This document shows positions 17,601-24,876 of a stretch of 64,000 nt of DNA, piece by piece (the stretch's first letter is position 1; every line of letters starts with the position of its first letter). Under the pieces are notes generated by a model. The model was not told where the DNA came from, did no database searches, and saw only the letters and a program-made list of their open reading frames with translations. A program made the position numbers and the translations under genes. The stretch covers positions 186,001 through 250,000 of the forward strand of contig NZ_JBHTJV010000009.1 in assembly GCF_042676045.1 (NCBI RefSeq), in the 5' to 3' direction. This DNA is from Pseudahrensia aquimaris. GTDB lineage: Bacteria; Pseudomonadota; Alphaproteobacteria; Rhizobiales; Rhizobiaceae.

Positions 17601-19357
17601 TCCAATCGCATATCGTGGAGGTGCACTGTTTTGCCATCGGGCCGCGCGATCTCGTAAGTTGTCTCGTCAATCACGTGGAAACCAAGATTTTCCAGCATCG
17701 GCACGCGCTGCGACAACGGCACCGCACTGCTCAGATGGAACATCTTCAGATAACCCGTCCGATCACCCTCTTCGTCATCATGGAAATCGAGCGCTATTTC
17801 CTCGTCATCCTGCAAGCCAGCCAAGAGTTCAGCATCCCGCACCGCCACTTGCGGCGACACGCGCTCTTGGTAGGAAACGGGGAATTCGCAGACCGGCGTT
17901 TTGCCTCCTTCTACCAATGCTGAAAAAGCGTCATTCCATGTGCGAATGATCTGCTCGACGCGCCGCTCCAGTTCATCCATCGCGATATCCGGCGTCGTGC
18001 CGGAATCCCGGGCAATGATGACATGAACCCGCGTCAGACCGTTTTCCTGAAACTGCGGATACCAGGCTGACAGCCGCCCGTGATAAACTTCAGCCAACAT
18101 CGCGCAAATTTTCTCACGCACTGCGGTGTCATAGCGTTCGCGTGGCACATAGACGATGGCCGAAACAAAACGGTCAAAACGGTCGGCACGCGAGAGAACC
18201 CGCACGCGGGGGCGCTCGTCCAGTTGGGCCGCAAGCGTGGCAAAGCTTGAAAGCAAATCAACATCAATCTGAAACAGTTCGTCGCGTGGCCACGTCTCCA
18301 GAATATTGATCAGAGCCTTGCCCGTATGGCTGCGCTTGTCGGCTCCTGATTCCTCAATCACCCTCGTAACCTTGTGGCGCAGGACTGGGATCGTCTGAAC
18401 GGACTTCGTATAGGCTGTCGAGGTAAACAGCCCGACGATACGCACTTCTCCGGCAAGGCCACCCTTCTCGTCGTAGCGTTTGATGCCGATATAATCGAGG
18501 TGGGTTGGCCGGTGCACCCGCGAGCGCAAATTCGCTTTGGTGATAATGAGCGGGTCAGACGATTGCAGGAACGAGCGGATTTCAGGCGTCAGCGTGACGG
18601 GTTCTCCACCGCGGTTCATCACCGCCAGACTATCATCCTTCAGAATGCCGAGCGCAGAGCCTTTTTCGGCAACCAGTTTACCGCTTTTGCTGGAGCCCTG
18701 CCACGCATATTCGCGCAGACCCATCAGCGTGAAATTGTTATCGACCAGCCATTCGATGAACTGGATCGTCTCGGCCAATTGATCGGCAGGAACCGGCGGA
18801 GGTGCGGCGCGAAAGCGAGCGACGGTTTTGCCCAACCGAGCCAACATCGGTTGCCAGTCGTCGGTGACCTTGCGCACCTGATCAAGCGTTTCCTTCAACT
18901 CGCTCTTCAGCGCCTTCTGCGCATCACGCGACAGCGGGGCCATCACCACCATCATCAGCGCGAACATCTTGCCGTTTTCGCAAACCATCCGCTCATGGAT
19001 CACCAAATGAACGCGGTGGCCGTCGGCATTAATCGTCGCCAGAGTTGAATCAACCACGAACGGCCGGTCTGGCAAAGCAATCGTCAACAAAGTTTGGCGA
19101 ACACCATCGGCGTCTTCATCGTGGTCTTCAATGGTCAGCCGACTAGCGCCCTTGGTTTCCACCTGCCGCGCAATCTGAAGCATCCCCGCAAGACTGTTGG
19201 CTGGTTGAGCCTGAAGATCTTCAATTGCCGCCTCACCGAACAACAAGGGCGCAAGCGCTCCTGCTGTCCCGACCTGATTTTTTGGAAGCGCTTTTCGCGC
19301 ATTTGTAATGATCTTCTTGCGGTCAGCGGAGAAATCCTTGAACTTTCGGGCTGGCAT
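14615..19357 (-). CDS. gdhB: NAD-specific glutamate dehydrogenase, large (180-kDa) class
   Basis: 1580 residues from the ATG at 19357, chosen because GGAAGGA lies about seven bases upstream; a longer form starting at 19435 would overlap the start of the divergent gene. The catalytic GDH core lies roughly at 780-1290, with G-G-L-R-W-S-D-R, V-P-V-G-S-K-G-G-F and the dinucleotide-fold segment G-E-G-A-N-L-G; long N- and C-terminal extensions are typical of the class. It oxidises L-glutamate to 2-oxoglutarate and ammonia and is used mainly for catabolism of glutamate-family amino acids. The symbol follows common usage for this class. Monocistronic by position. Confidence 0.95.
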   Translation of the reverse strand: MPARKFKDFSADRKKIITNARKALPKNQVGTAGALAPLLFGEAAIEDLQAQPANSLAGMLQIARQVETKGASRLTIEDHDEDADGVRQTLLTIALPDRPFVVDSTLATINADGHRVHLVIHERMVCENGKMFALMMVVMAPLSRDAQKALKSELKETLDQVRKVTDDWQPMLARLGKTVARFRAAPPPVPADQLAETIQFIEWLVDNNFTLMGLREYAWQGSSKSGKLVAEKGSALGILKDDSLAVMNRGGEPVTLTPEIRSFLQSSDPLIITKANLRSRVHRPTHLDYIGIKRYDEKGGLAGEVRIVGLFTSTAYTKSVQTIPVLRHKVTRVIEESGADKRSHTGKALINILETWPRDELFQIDVDLLSSFATLAAQLDERPRVRVLSRADRFDRFVSAIVYVPRERYDTAVREKICAMLAEVYHGRLSAWYPQFQENGLTRVHVIIARDSGTTPDIAMDELERRVEQIIRTWNDAFSALVEGGKTPVCEFPVSYQERVSPQVAVRDAELLAGLQDDEEIALDFHDDEEGDRTGYLKMFHLSSAVPLSQRVPMLENLGFHVIDETTYEIARPDGKTVHLHDMRLETADGSAFDREESQARLSACLQAVWQGRADDDRFNALVLTAGLDWRQAAVLRAYARYLRQINFAFPPAVIARVLAANSAIAGQIADLFAARFDPKVKDRETANEAVVKDIEAALEDVGSSDDDRVLRQMLNAVQATLRTNFYTKRVSLADDNDAAQLEGAPQPVLAFKVDPSAVSGMPQPVPYREIFISSPRVEGLHLRFGPVARGGLRWSDRAQDYRTEVLGLVKAQQVKNAVIVPVGSKGGFVPKQLPNRSDREAWFEEGRQSYRIYISSLLSVTDNLVAGKVMPPKDVVRHDGDDPYFVVAADKGTSTFSDTANAISQAYDYWLDDAFASGGSAGYDHKKMGITARGGWEAVKRHFREMDRDIQNEPFSVVGVGDMSGDVFGNGMLLSKCTRLIAAFDHRDIFIDPNPGIEKSFEERERLFKADRSSWADYKTDLISKGGGVFSRSAKSIKLPKEAANAIGCEPGTMTPQELMTAILKAPVDLMWFGGIGTYIRASHENNADAGDRANDAIRITAKDLRVKVIGEGANLGVTQDARIEFNRLGGRCNSDAIDNSAGVNSSDVEVNIKIALASAMRDERLNRASRNRLLESMTESVAHLVLRNNYLQTLAISLTERRGVEDVANQQRLMQQLEERGRLDRKVENLPDDVEIAERVAAGEALTRAEIGVLLAYAKIVALDDLVDCDVPDDPYLHAMLVEYFPEKMRKKHADDIDNHRLRREIIATSLANSMINRGGPTFVSRAHDRTGAPLERIARAYMATRGVFDLQNLHNQIDALDTKISGDLQLELYRVLQDRVLDQGVWFVRYGDFAKGIGAVADTYRDAVDTLMPKLEELAPDFLNERIDREAARYSDGGVPQDLARTIARMPIAALIPDIRWSASQADVTLMDAARVFFDVTSIFEVGRIVQAARDIDADDYYDALALDRALQSLHRARRDIVVDILSTKGGMEEWRKSNSDGLNLTRSQMRGIVDHDKATVSRLTVAANILGDLARR

Positions 19358-19417
19358 AAACGGTCCTTCCGGCGGCAATAAAGCTGGTTTGGGCAATGGA
19401 ACAAGGAATGCAAGACT

Positions 19418-19996
19418 GTGACAAAAAGTAAGCAAAAGCCACCGATTGCGCTAAAAATAGACCAAGAAACGCCCCGTTCGGACGAAACACAGGCATATTT
19501 TGACCTGTGCCAAGAAAAACTCGGCCTCGTGCCCAATGTTTTGCAAGCCTATGCGTTCAACGAGAAAAAACTGCGCGCTTTTACCGATATGTATAACGAC
19601 CTGATGCTGGGCGATTCGGCGCTGACCAAACTGGAGCGCGAGATGATCGCAGTGACAGTCTCATCCATCAACAAATGCTTCTATTGCCTCACAGCCCACG
19701 GCGCGGCGGTACGGCAATTATCAGGTGATCCGAAGCTGGGGGAGATGATGGTGATGAACTATCGCGTCGCCCCACTCAGCGAAAAGCAAAAGGCCATGCT
19801 GGATTTTGCGGCCCTGCTGACCGAGCAGCCTGAGTCGATAGAAGACGAAGACCGCGAAGCCTTGCGCGAAGCAGGTTGGGATGATCGCGCCATCTGGGAC
19901 ATTGCTTCGGTGGCAGCGTTTTACAACATGACCAACCGCATGGCCTCAGCCACAGACATGCATCCCAACGACGAATATCATGCGATGCACAGGTGA
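19418..19996 (+). CDS. Carboxymuconolactone decarboxylase / AhpD-like peroxidase-related protein
   Basis: 192 residues from a GTG start with AAGGAA upstream. The redox motif C-F-Y-C-L-T-A-H is at 87-94 (C87, C90, H94), matching the AhpD-type E...CxxC...H proton-relay site. The rest is all-helical as expected for the fold. Members reduce peroxides with a thiol partner; many are annotated peroxidase-related enzymes without a known substrate. Divergent from the glutamate dehydrogenase gene across 60 bases that must hold both promoters. Confidence 0.9.
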   Translation: MTKSKQKPPIALKIDQETPRSDETQAYFDLCQEKLGLVPNVLQAYAFNEKKLRAFTDMYNDLMLGDSALTKLEREMIAVTVSSINKCFYCLTAHGAAVRQLSGDPKLGEMMVMNYRVAPLSEKQKAMLDFAALLTEQPESIEDEDREALREAGWDDRAIWDIASVAAFYNMTNRMASATDMHPNDEYHAMHR

Positions 19997-20016
19997 GCCG
20001 CTGAACGGGGAGAGGC

Positions 20017-20463
20017 TTAGGTCTCTTCCTCGCTCATTTCCCGCTGCCGCATCGGCATGGAATCGATGACATCGAAGATTTCCTGCGGATCGATGGTGCG
20101 GTTCCAGCGCTGCTTTTCGCTGCCATCCTTGCCGAGCAATATCATCGTCATGCCGCGCTCTGCTGGCTTGTAGAAACGTCTCAAAGTCCGCTCGATGCCG
20201 TTTGGCAGGCGCGCATAGCCCATCGCAATGGCGGCGCGTTCATTGCCTGCGCTTACCAGCACGATCATGTCGCGCTCATCCACGTCAGGGCGACGCTCGC
20301 GCAAGCGGTCGATCTGACGGTCCAGCGATGCAGAGGAGCGTGATTGGTCAAACAAGATCAACACGCGCTTGTCCCATTTCAGCGCGTCAAGCGGGGCCGC
20401 GTTTGCAGCAACGGCGGACAGGGCCAAAACAGCGCCAAATGTGGATGCGAGAACTTTTTTCAT
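20017..20463 (-). CDS. DUF4174 domain-containing exported protein
   Basis: 148 residues from the ATG at 20463; an upstream GTG at 20499 would spoil the signal peptide. Signal peptide about residues 1-23 (cleavage after A-N-A). The body contains the DUF4174 pattern: L-x-W-x-x-R-V-L-I-L-F at the start, R-D-M-I-V-L-V in the middle and a thioredoxin-like G-x-x-x-x-x-L-L-G-K-D-G-x-x-K segment near 115. Probably periplasmic with a thioredoxin-like fold but without a CxxC pair. Function unknown. Encoded just downstream of leuB on the same strand (29-base gap). Confidence 0.8.
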   Translation of the reverse strand: MKKVLASTFGAVLALSAVAANAAPLDALKWDKRVLILFDQSRSSASLDRQIDRLRERRPDVDERDMIVLVSAGNERAAIAMGYARLPNGIERTLRRFYKPAERGMTMILLGKDGSEKQRWNRTIDPQEIFDVIDSMPMRQREMSEEET

Positions 20464-20528
20464 GTTCTCAAGATAGTGCTGCCGCAGCGCAAATACCACT
20501 GCGGCAGGTTTGCTCGTTTCAAGCGTCC

Positions 20529-21641
20529 TTAAGCAGCGCTGGCCTTATAAGCTTCCAGCACTGCAGCGCCCATTTCGGTCGTGCCAACTTTGGTCATGCC
20601 ATCGCTCATAATATCGCCGGTACGCAAGCCATCATCGAGCACTTTGGCAATTGCAGCTTCCAGACGATCAGCCTCAGCGATCATCTCGAACGAATAGCGC
20701 ATGCACATGGCGAAAGACGCAATCATGGCGATTGGGTTGGCAGCGCCCGTGCCCGCAATATCCGGCGCAGAACCATGCACCGGCTCGTAGAGTGCCTTGC
20801 GCTTGCCAGTGGTTTCATCGGGCGCACCGAGAGAAGCCGATGGCAACATGCCGAGCGACCCAGTCAACATGGCCGCCACATCAGAAAGCATGTCGCCAAA
20901 CAGATTGTCGGTGACGATCACATCAAACTGTTTAGGCCAGCGCACAAGCTGCATGCCGCCAGCGTCCGCAAGCATATGGGTCAATTCCACATCCTCATAA
21001 CCCTTCTTGTGAGTTGCGGTGACAACCTCGTTCCACAGCACACCGGACTTCATAACGTTGCGCTTTTCCATCGAACAAACGCGGTTGTCGCGGGTGCGGG
21101 CCAGTTCAAAAGCCATCGCAGCGATGCGTTCAATCTCGTAGGTGTCGTAAACCTGCGTATCGATGCCGCGTTTCTGGCCGTTACCAAGATCAATGATCTC
21201 CTTCGGCTCGCCAAAATAAACGCCACCCGTCAATTCGCGCAGGATCAGAATATCGAGACCCTCGACCACGTCTTTGCGCAGCGAAGAAGAATCAGCTAAA
21301 GCTGGATAGCAAATAGCGGGGCGCAAATTGGCAAAAAGGGCAAGATCTTTGCGAAGGCGCAAAAGACCAGCCTCCGGGCGCTGCTCGTAGGGAACGTCAT
21401 CCCATTTCGGCCCACCAACGGCGCCAAACAGAACGGCGTCTGCTGCCAAAGCCTTTTCCATATCAGCGTCGGAAATGCTCTCGCCATGCGCGTCATACGC
21501 TGCGCCGCCAACCAGACCTTCGTCGATTTCAAAGCCTGCGCCCTCGGCCTCGTTCATATGCGCGATAATATGGCGGACTTCGCCCATCGCTTCAGGGCCA
21601 ATGCCGTCACCCGGCAGGAGAAGAAGTTTGCGGTTTGCCAT
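20529..21641 (-). CDS. leuB: 3-isopropylmalate dehydrogenase
   Basis: 370 residues, normal length. It converts 3-isopropylmalate to 2-oxoisocaproate with NAD+. Visible motifs are the N-terminal L-P-G-D-G-I-G-P-E, the substrate-binding L-L-x-L-R-K-x-L-x-x-F-x-N-L-R-P stretch near 95, Y-E-I-E-R-I-A, and the cofactor region E-P-V-H-G-S-A-P-D-I-A-G-x-G-x-A-N-P near 285. Unlinked to leuC and leuD. The ATG is divergent from the M23 peptidase gene with about 110 bases between the two starts. Confidence 0.97.
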   Translation of the reverse strand: MANRKLLLLPGDGIGPEAMGEVRHIIAHMNEAEGAGFEIDEGLVGGAAYDAHGESISDADMEKALAADAVLFGAVGGPKWDDVPYEQRPEAGLLRLRKDLALFANLRPAICYPALADSSSLRKDVVEGLDILILRELTGGVYFGEPKEIIDLGNGQKRGIDTQVYDTYEIERIAAMAFELARTRDNRVCSMEKRNVMKSGVLWNEVVTATHKKGYEDVELTHMLADAGGMQLVRWPKQFDVIVTDNLFGDMLSDVAAMLTGSLGMLPSASLGAPDETTGKRKALYEPVHGSAPDIAGTGAANPIAMIASFAMCMRYSFEMIAEADRLEAAIAKVLDDGLRTGDIMSDGMTKVGTTEMGAAVLEAYKASAA

Positions 21642-21754
21642 GAATTTGCCTTCCGGTTGCGCCTATCGTTAGCTTGCGCGAAAGGACGGGTGCCAAAGCG
21701 CCCGCCTCTCACGACTGTCGCGGTGGCTTACGGCGAAGAGGCAAGGTTTTCAAG

Positions 21755-22774
21755 ATGACGCGTTCCCAGATATTTCCCAAGACCATAATGCCCCTGCTGG
21801 CGGCCTCACTTTTTGGCCTTTCGCTTTCAGCATCGGCAAAGGACACAACCGCCCCAAGCCTGTCCCTTCCCATTGACTGCACCATCGGCAAAGATTGCTG
21901 GGTACAGAACCTTGTGGATTTCAATTTGGCAGACGGCACGTGGCAAGACCCGTATTGCGGCACCGCCACATTCGACAAGCACAAGGGCACCGACATTCGC
22001 GTACCTTTCGTCAAAGATCTGGACCGCAACATTCCCATTCTTGCCATGGCAGACGGAGAAGTGGTGGGCCTGCGCCGCGACATGGAAGACTTCCTTGTTC
22101 AAAACGCCGATGACGTGCGCAAAATCCAGGGCAAAGAATGCGGCAACGGCGCCATCCTGCTTCACGCAAACGGATGGACGACACAATACTGCCATCTGAA
22201 AAAGGATTCGGTGAACGTCAAAAAGGGCGACAAGCTAAAGCGCGGCGACGCGATTGGCATCATGGGCCTATCCGGCCACACGACCTTCCCCCACATTCAT
22301 GTAACCGTGCGCAAGGGCAAATCGGTTATTGATCCGATGACGGGGAAAAATCAGACAGATCAGTGTTCGCCTCAAGAATCCATTGCTGCAAGTCTTTGGG
22401 ACGCGAAAGCGCGAGAAGGCATGACAGGCGCGTCTTCCGCCATTCTTGGCACGGGCTTTGCCGGTGAAGTCGTGAAAAGCGGCAACGTGCTCACAGGTGA
22501 AATGAAAACGCCGCAGCAAGCCGGACCGCTCGTCTTTTGGGCCTATCTCATCAACCTGCGCCCCAATGACCGCATCGATTTGCGCATCATGGACAACAAC
22601 GGCACCTATGTTGAAACGTTGGGCAAACCGCTGAAAGGACCGCTTGCCAGCTACACTGCTTATACCGGGCGCAAACGCGCGTTAGAGCGCGGCAACACCT
22701 ATCGCGGCGAAGCTGTGCTTTGGCGCAACGGGCAGGTTATCCAGACGGTTCAGTCAGAACCGATCAAGTTCTAG
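21755..22774 (+). CDS. M23 family metallopeptidase, exported
   Basis: 339 residues from the ATG at 21755. A TTG at 21674 would add 27 residues that do not look like a signal; the ATG gives a normal signal peptide (about 1-29). The LytM/M23 zinc site is complete: H76 and D80 in H-K-G-T-D, H147 in Y-C-H-L, and H180-I-H182. A second, beta-rich region (about 240-339) follows. Such enzymes cleave peptide cross-bridges of peptidoglycan in the periplasm; with all ligands present it is probably active. First of three cell-wall peptidase genes within 3 kb. Confidence 0.9.
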   Translation: MTRSQIFPKTIMPLLAASLFGLSLSASAKDTTAPSLSLPIDCTIGKDCWVQNLVDFNLADGTWQDPYCGTATFDKHKGTDIRVPFVKDLDRNIPILAMADGEVVGLRRDMEDFLVQNADDVRKIQGKECGNGAILLHANGWTTQYCHLKKDSVNVKKGDKLKRGDAIGIMGLSGHTTFPHIHVTVRKGKSVIDPMTGKNQTDQCSPQESIAASLWDAKAREGMTGASSAILGTGFAGEVVKSGNVLTGEMKTPQQAGPLVFWAYLINLRPNDRIDLRIMDNNGTYVETLGKPLKGPLASYTAYTGRKRALERGNTYRGEAVLWRNGQVIQTVQSEPIKF

Positions 22775-22784
22775 ATCGCAGTTT

Positions 22785-23237
22785 CTATTTCCACGTGCGA
22801 CGCGGGCCGGTATCAATGTGAATATGGCCGCCTCGACGGGCTGAGTAGAGCTTGTGACCACCCACTTCGCTTTGGCGTTTCACATAGCGATACACTTCCG
22901 CCATATTTGCCCCGCGCACCTTGAAGTCCACTGCCTGACAGGTTTTATGATAAGAGCTGCTCGCCCCGCCAACACGCCAATTGTGCCAAGGGCGGCGCCA
23001 TGTGGAGAAAACGACAACATCGCCATAGTGATGCGCCACACGTCGCAAAACGCGCTTCAAGCTCCACGGCACACACCAGGACACCTTCTGGTAATCAACA
23101 CTGCCTTTGCCGCCGATGCGATAAAGCAGCGGACTGCCAGCACACGCAGAAAGCATAAAGCTGGCGGCCAAAATCAAAGCCAAACCCCGAAAAGAACGGG
23201 GCAAAAGACGCGCAGACTGGGTTGAAAAGACGGACAT
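22785..23237 (-). CDS. YcbK-like (M15-type, DUF882) lipoprotein peptidase, short paralogue
   Basis: 150 residues. A lipobox (L-S-A-C) sets the lipidated Cys at 32. The M15-type metal site is visible as H97-x6-D104 (S-Y-H-K-T-C-Q-A-V-D-F) and H138-I-H140-I-D near the C-terminus, which ends G-P-R-R-T-W-K. The family cleaves D-Ala-containing peptidoglycan peptides or is a close non-enzymatic relative. It is clearly paralogous to the product of 23814-24557, sharing S-Y-H-x-x-C-Q-A-V-D-F and H-I-D-T-G-P-x-R-T-W. Convergent with the M23 gene, ten bases apart. Confidence 0.85.
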   Translation of the reverse strand: MSVFSTQSARLLPRSFRGLALILAASFMLSACAGSPLLYRIGGKGSVDYQKVSWCVPWSLKRVLRRVAHHYGDVVVFSTWRRPWHNWRVGGASSSYHKTCQAVDFKVRGANMAEVYRYVKRQSEVGGHKLYSARRGGHIHIDTGPRRTWK

Positions 23238-23334
23238 TGCTGGACACGCACACGGCTGTGGAACACCTTAACAGGATGACAACAAAGCCCTTAAAATCGA
23301 TGAGTAAACTTGGTTAACCCAGTAGGAAAACATC

Positions 23335-23745
23335 ATGTCTGAACAGGTAAACTATTTGGCCCTGTTTCTCGCTGTGATCGCCAGCATGACAATCGGGGCC
23401 CTTTGGTATTCGCTGCTGGCAAAACCGTGGATGCGGGCAGCTGGCATTGAACAAGCACGCCTCTCCGCCGGACACACGATCTATGTCTACGCTCTAACCG
23501 CCTTTTGCCACGCGCTGATGGCCTACGTGTTCATCGGCGTGATCTATCACGCTGGCCCGGTCACGGTAATCAACGGAGTGATGTCTGCACTTTTCATCTG
23601 GGGCGGGTTTGTGATGACCAGCATGATCGTCAACCACCGTTTCCAGCGCAGATCGTGGAGCCTGACCGCCATCGATTCCGGCCACTACCTTGCGATCATG
23701 CTGGCGCAAGGCGCAATTCTTGGCTGGTTCGGGGTCAAATCATAA
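23335..23745 (+). CDS. DUF1761 family small membrane protein
   Basis: 136 residues with four predicted membrane helices (about 8-27, 48-70, 76-100, 112-133). The N-terminal pattern G-A-L-W-Y-S-L-L-A-K-P-W and the central H-A-L-M-A-Y-V-F match DUF1761. Function unknown for the family. TAGGAAAAC precedes the ATG. It lies between the two M15-type lipoprotein genes and shares a bidirectional terminator with the second. Confidence 0.82.
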   Translation: MSEQVNYLALFLAVIASMTIGALWYSLLAKPWMRAAGIEQARLSAGHTIYVYALTAFCHALMAYVFIGVIYHAGPVTVINGVMSALFIWGGFVMTSMIVNHRFQRRSWSLTAIDSGHYLAIMLAQGAILGWFGVKS

Positions 23746-23754
23746 AACCGCAAC

Positions 23755-23781
23755 GAAAAAGGGAGGCATGCAGCCTCCCTT
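23755..23781 (-). terminator. Bidirectional terminator between DUF1761 and the second M15 gene
   Basis: A 9-bp stem AAGGGAGGC (23759-23767) / GCCTCCCTT (23773-23781) with a 5-base loop. On the minus strand it is followed by TTTTTC, so it best terminates the gene at 23814-24557; it may also stop the plus-strand gene that ends at 23745. Confidence 0.82.
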
Positions 23782-23813
23782 GAAATTAGTTCAAGCATAA
23801 TTGTTGAAGCGCA

Positions 23814-24557
23814 CTACCACGTGCGCTTCGGACCCGTATCAATGTGGAAGAAACCGGAACGGTAGCGCTTATATCCACCCACGCTTGGGTGGCGCTTCAG
23901 CCACGTCAGCAGACCGCGTGTGCTGCCGTGAACGCGGAAATCAACCGCTTGGCACTTGAGGTGATAGGAGCGACGCTTACCGCCAACCCGCCGGTTGTGC
24001 CTGTGGCTGCGGTGGGTGGAATTGATGGTCACGGGCCCCCAGCGCTTGCGGATTTGATAAATCACACCTTTCAAACGCTTCGGCACACAATTCCAAGGTG
24101 CGTTGACACGCAGCCGGCCAGCCTTGCGCGAAACGCTCGGCACAAAGGCCTTTTTTGTGCGCTTGATCCGTTGTTTGCGGCCCTTGCTCGCTACGCGCTT
24201 TTTGGATTTGGTTTTTTTGGCCACTTCCTTCTTTTTGAAGGAACCGAACAGTGTTGTGCGCTTGCTGCCACTTTTGCTTCGGCTGGCGCGTTTGCGCTGG
24301 ACGGCTGTGGTGCCTCTTTGCGATGAAGCGCGTTTGGCCTTGCGTTGTTCGCGCTTTTTAGTAAACGCAGCGCGGCGGGCTTCTTTTGCTTTACGGGCGC
24401 GTTCGCGCGAAGCGAGAATTTTCTTTTGACGGGCATTTTCAACCGACGCAGTGCTGCCTTTTGCACCATATGTGCTTGTGGCTGTTTGGCTGCAGGCGGT
24501 TAAGAAGATGCAGGCAAATGCCACCATCACCTGACAAACATGCTTCATCCTGAACAT
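23814..24557 (-). CDS. YcbK-like (M15-type) lipoprotein peptidase with long Lys/Arg-rich linker
   Basis: 247 residues. The start at 24557 has AAGGA six bases upstream. Lipobox L-T-A-C gives lipidated Cys 22. Residues 42-136 are low-complexity and very basic (Lys, Arg, Ala, Ser). The peptidase-like domain is about 145-247 with H199-x6-D206 and H238-I-D240, ending G-P-K-R-T-W. This is a longer paralogue of 22785-23237. The basic linker may hold the enzyme against teichoic-like, LPS or peptidoglycan acidic groups, or may only be a flexible tether; neither is shown. Confidence 0.85.
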   Translation of the reverse strand: MFRMKHVCQVMVAFACIFLTACSQTATSTYGAKGSTASVENARQKKILASRERARKAKEARRAAFTKKREQRKAKRASSQRGTTAVQRKRASRSKSGSKRTTLFGSFKKKEVAKKTKSKKRVASKGRKQRIKRTKKAFVPSVSRKAGRLRVNAPWNCVPKRLKGVIYQIRKRWGPVTINSTHRSHRHNRRVGGKRRSYHLKCQAVDFRVHGSTRGLLTWLKRHPSVGGYKRYRSGFFHIDTGPKRTW

Positions 24558-24876
24558 ATGAATTCCTTCGGGCGCGTGATTACCGCTTGGCCGTTCACTT
24601 CAAACGATAAGAGCTAAACCTTAGCGTTTCATTAACCATAAAGGCACAAACAACGCGCCCCACCTCCTTGCACCAAACAAGCGGTGCGAGCGCCCGCCTG
24701 CACTTAGATTGTGGCAAAACAGCGAATCTTGATGAAAGAGTCAAATTTTTTAACACTCTTGAAATCCTCATCCCATCGCCCTTCCTCGCTATAAGTCTAA
24801 TGGACCGGCCGCATTGCGCTGGGCTAGACATGGGTTCATGCAGCATATTTCGCTGCGGGAGAGTGGGAGAGACCCG
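24558..24876. other. Intergenic region between the M15 lipoprotein and acs (319 bases)
   Basis: Divergent regulatory region. It holds a CtrA-like motif TTAG-N7-TTAA at 24621-24635, an AT-rich tract near 24743-24752 flanked by a 6-bp inverted repeat (AAGAGT/ACTCTT), and a -10-like TATAAG at 24790-24795. I could not assign a confident -35 box for acs. No open reading frame here looks real. Confidence 0.4.
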
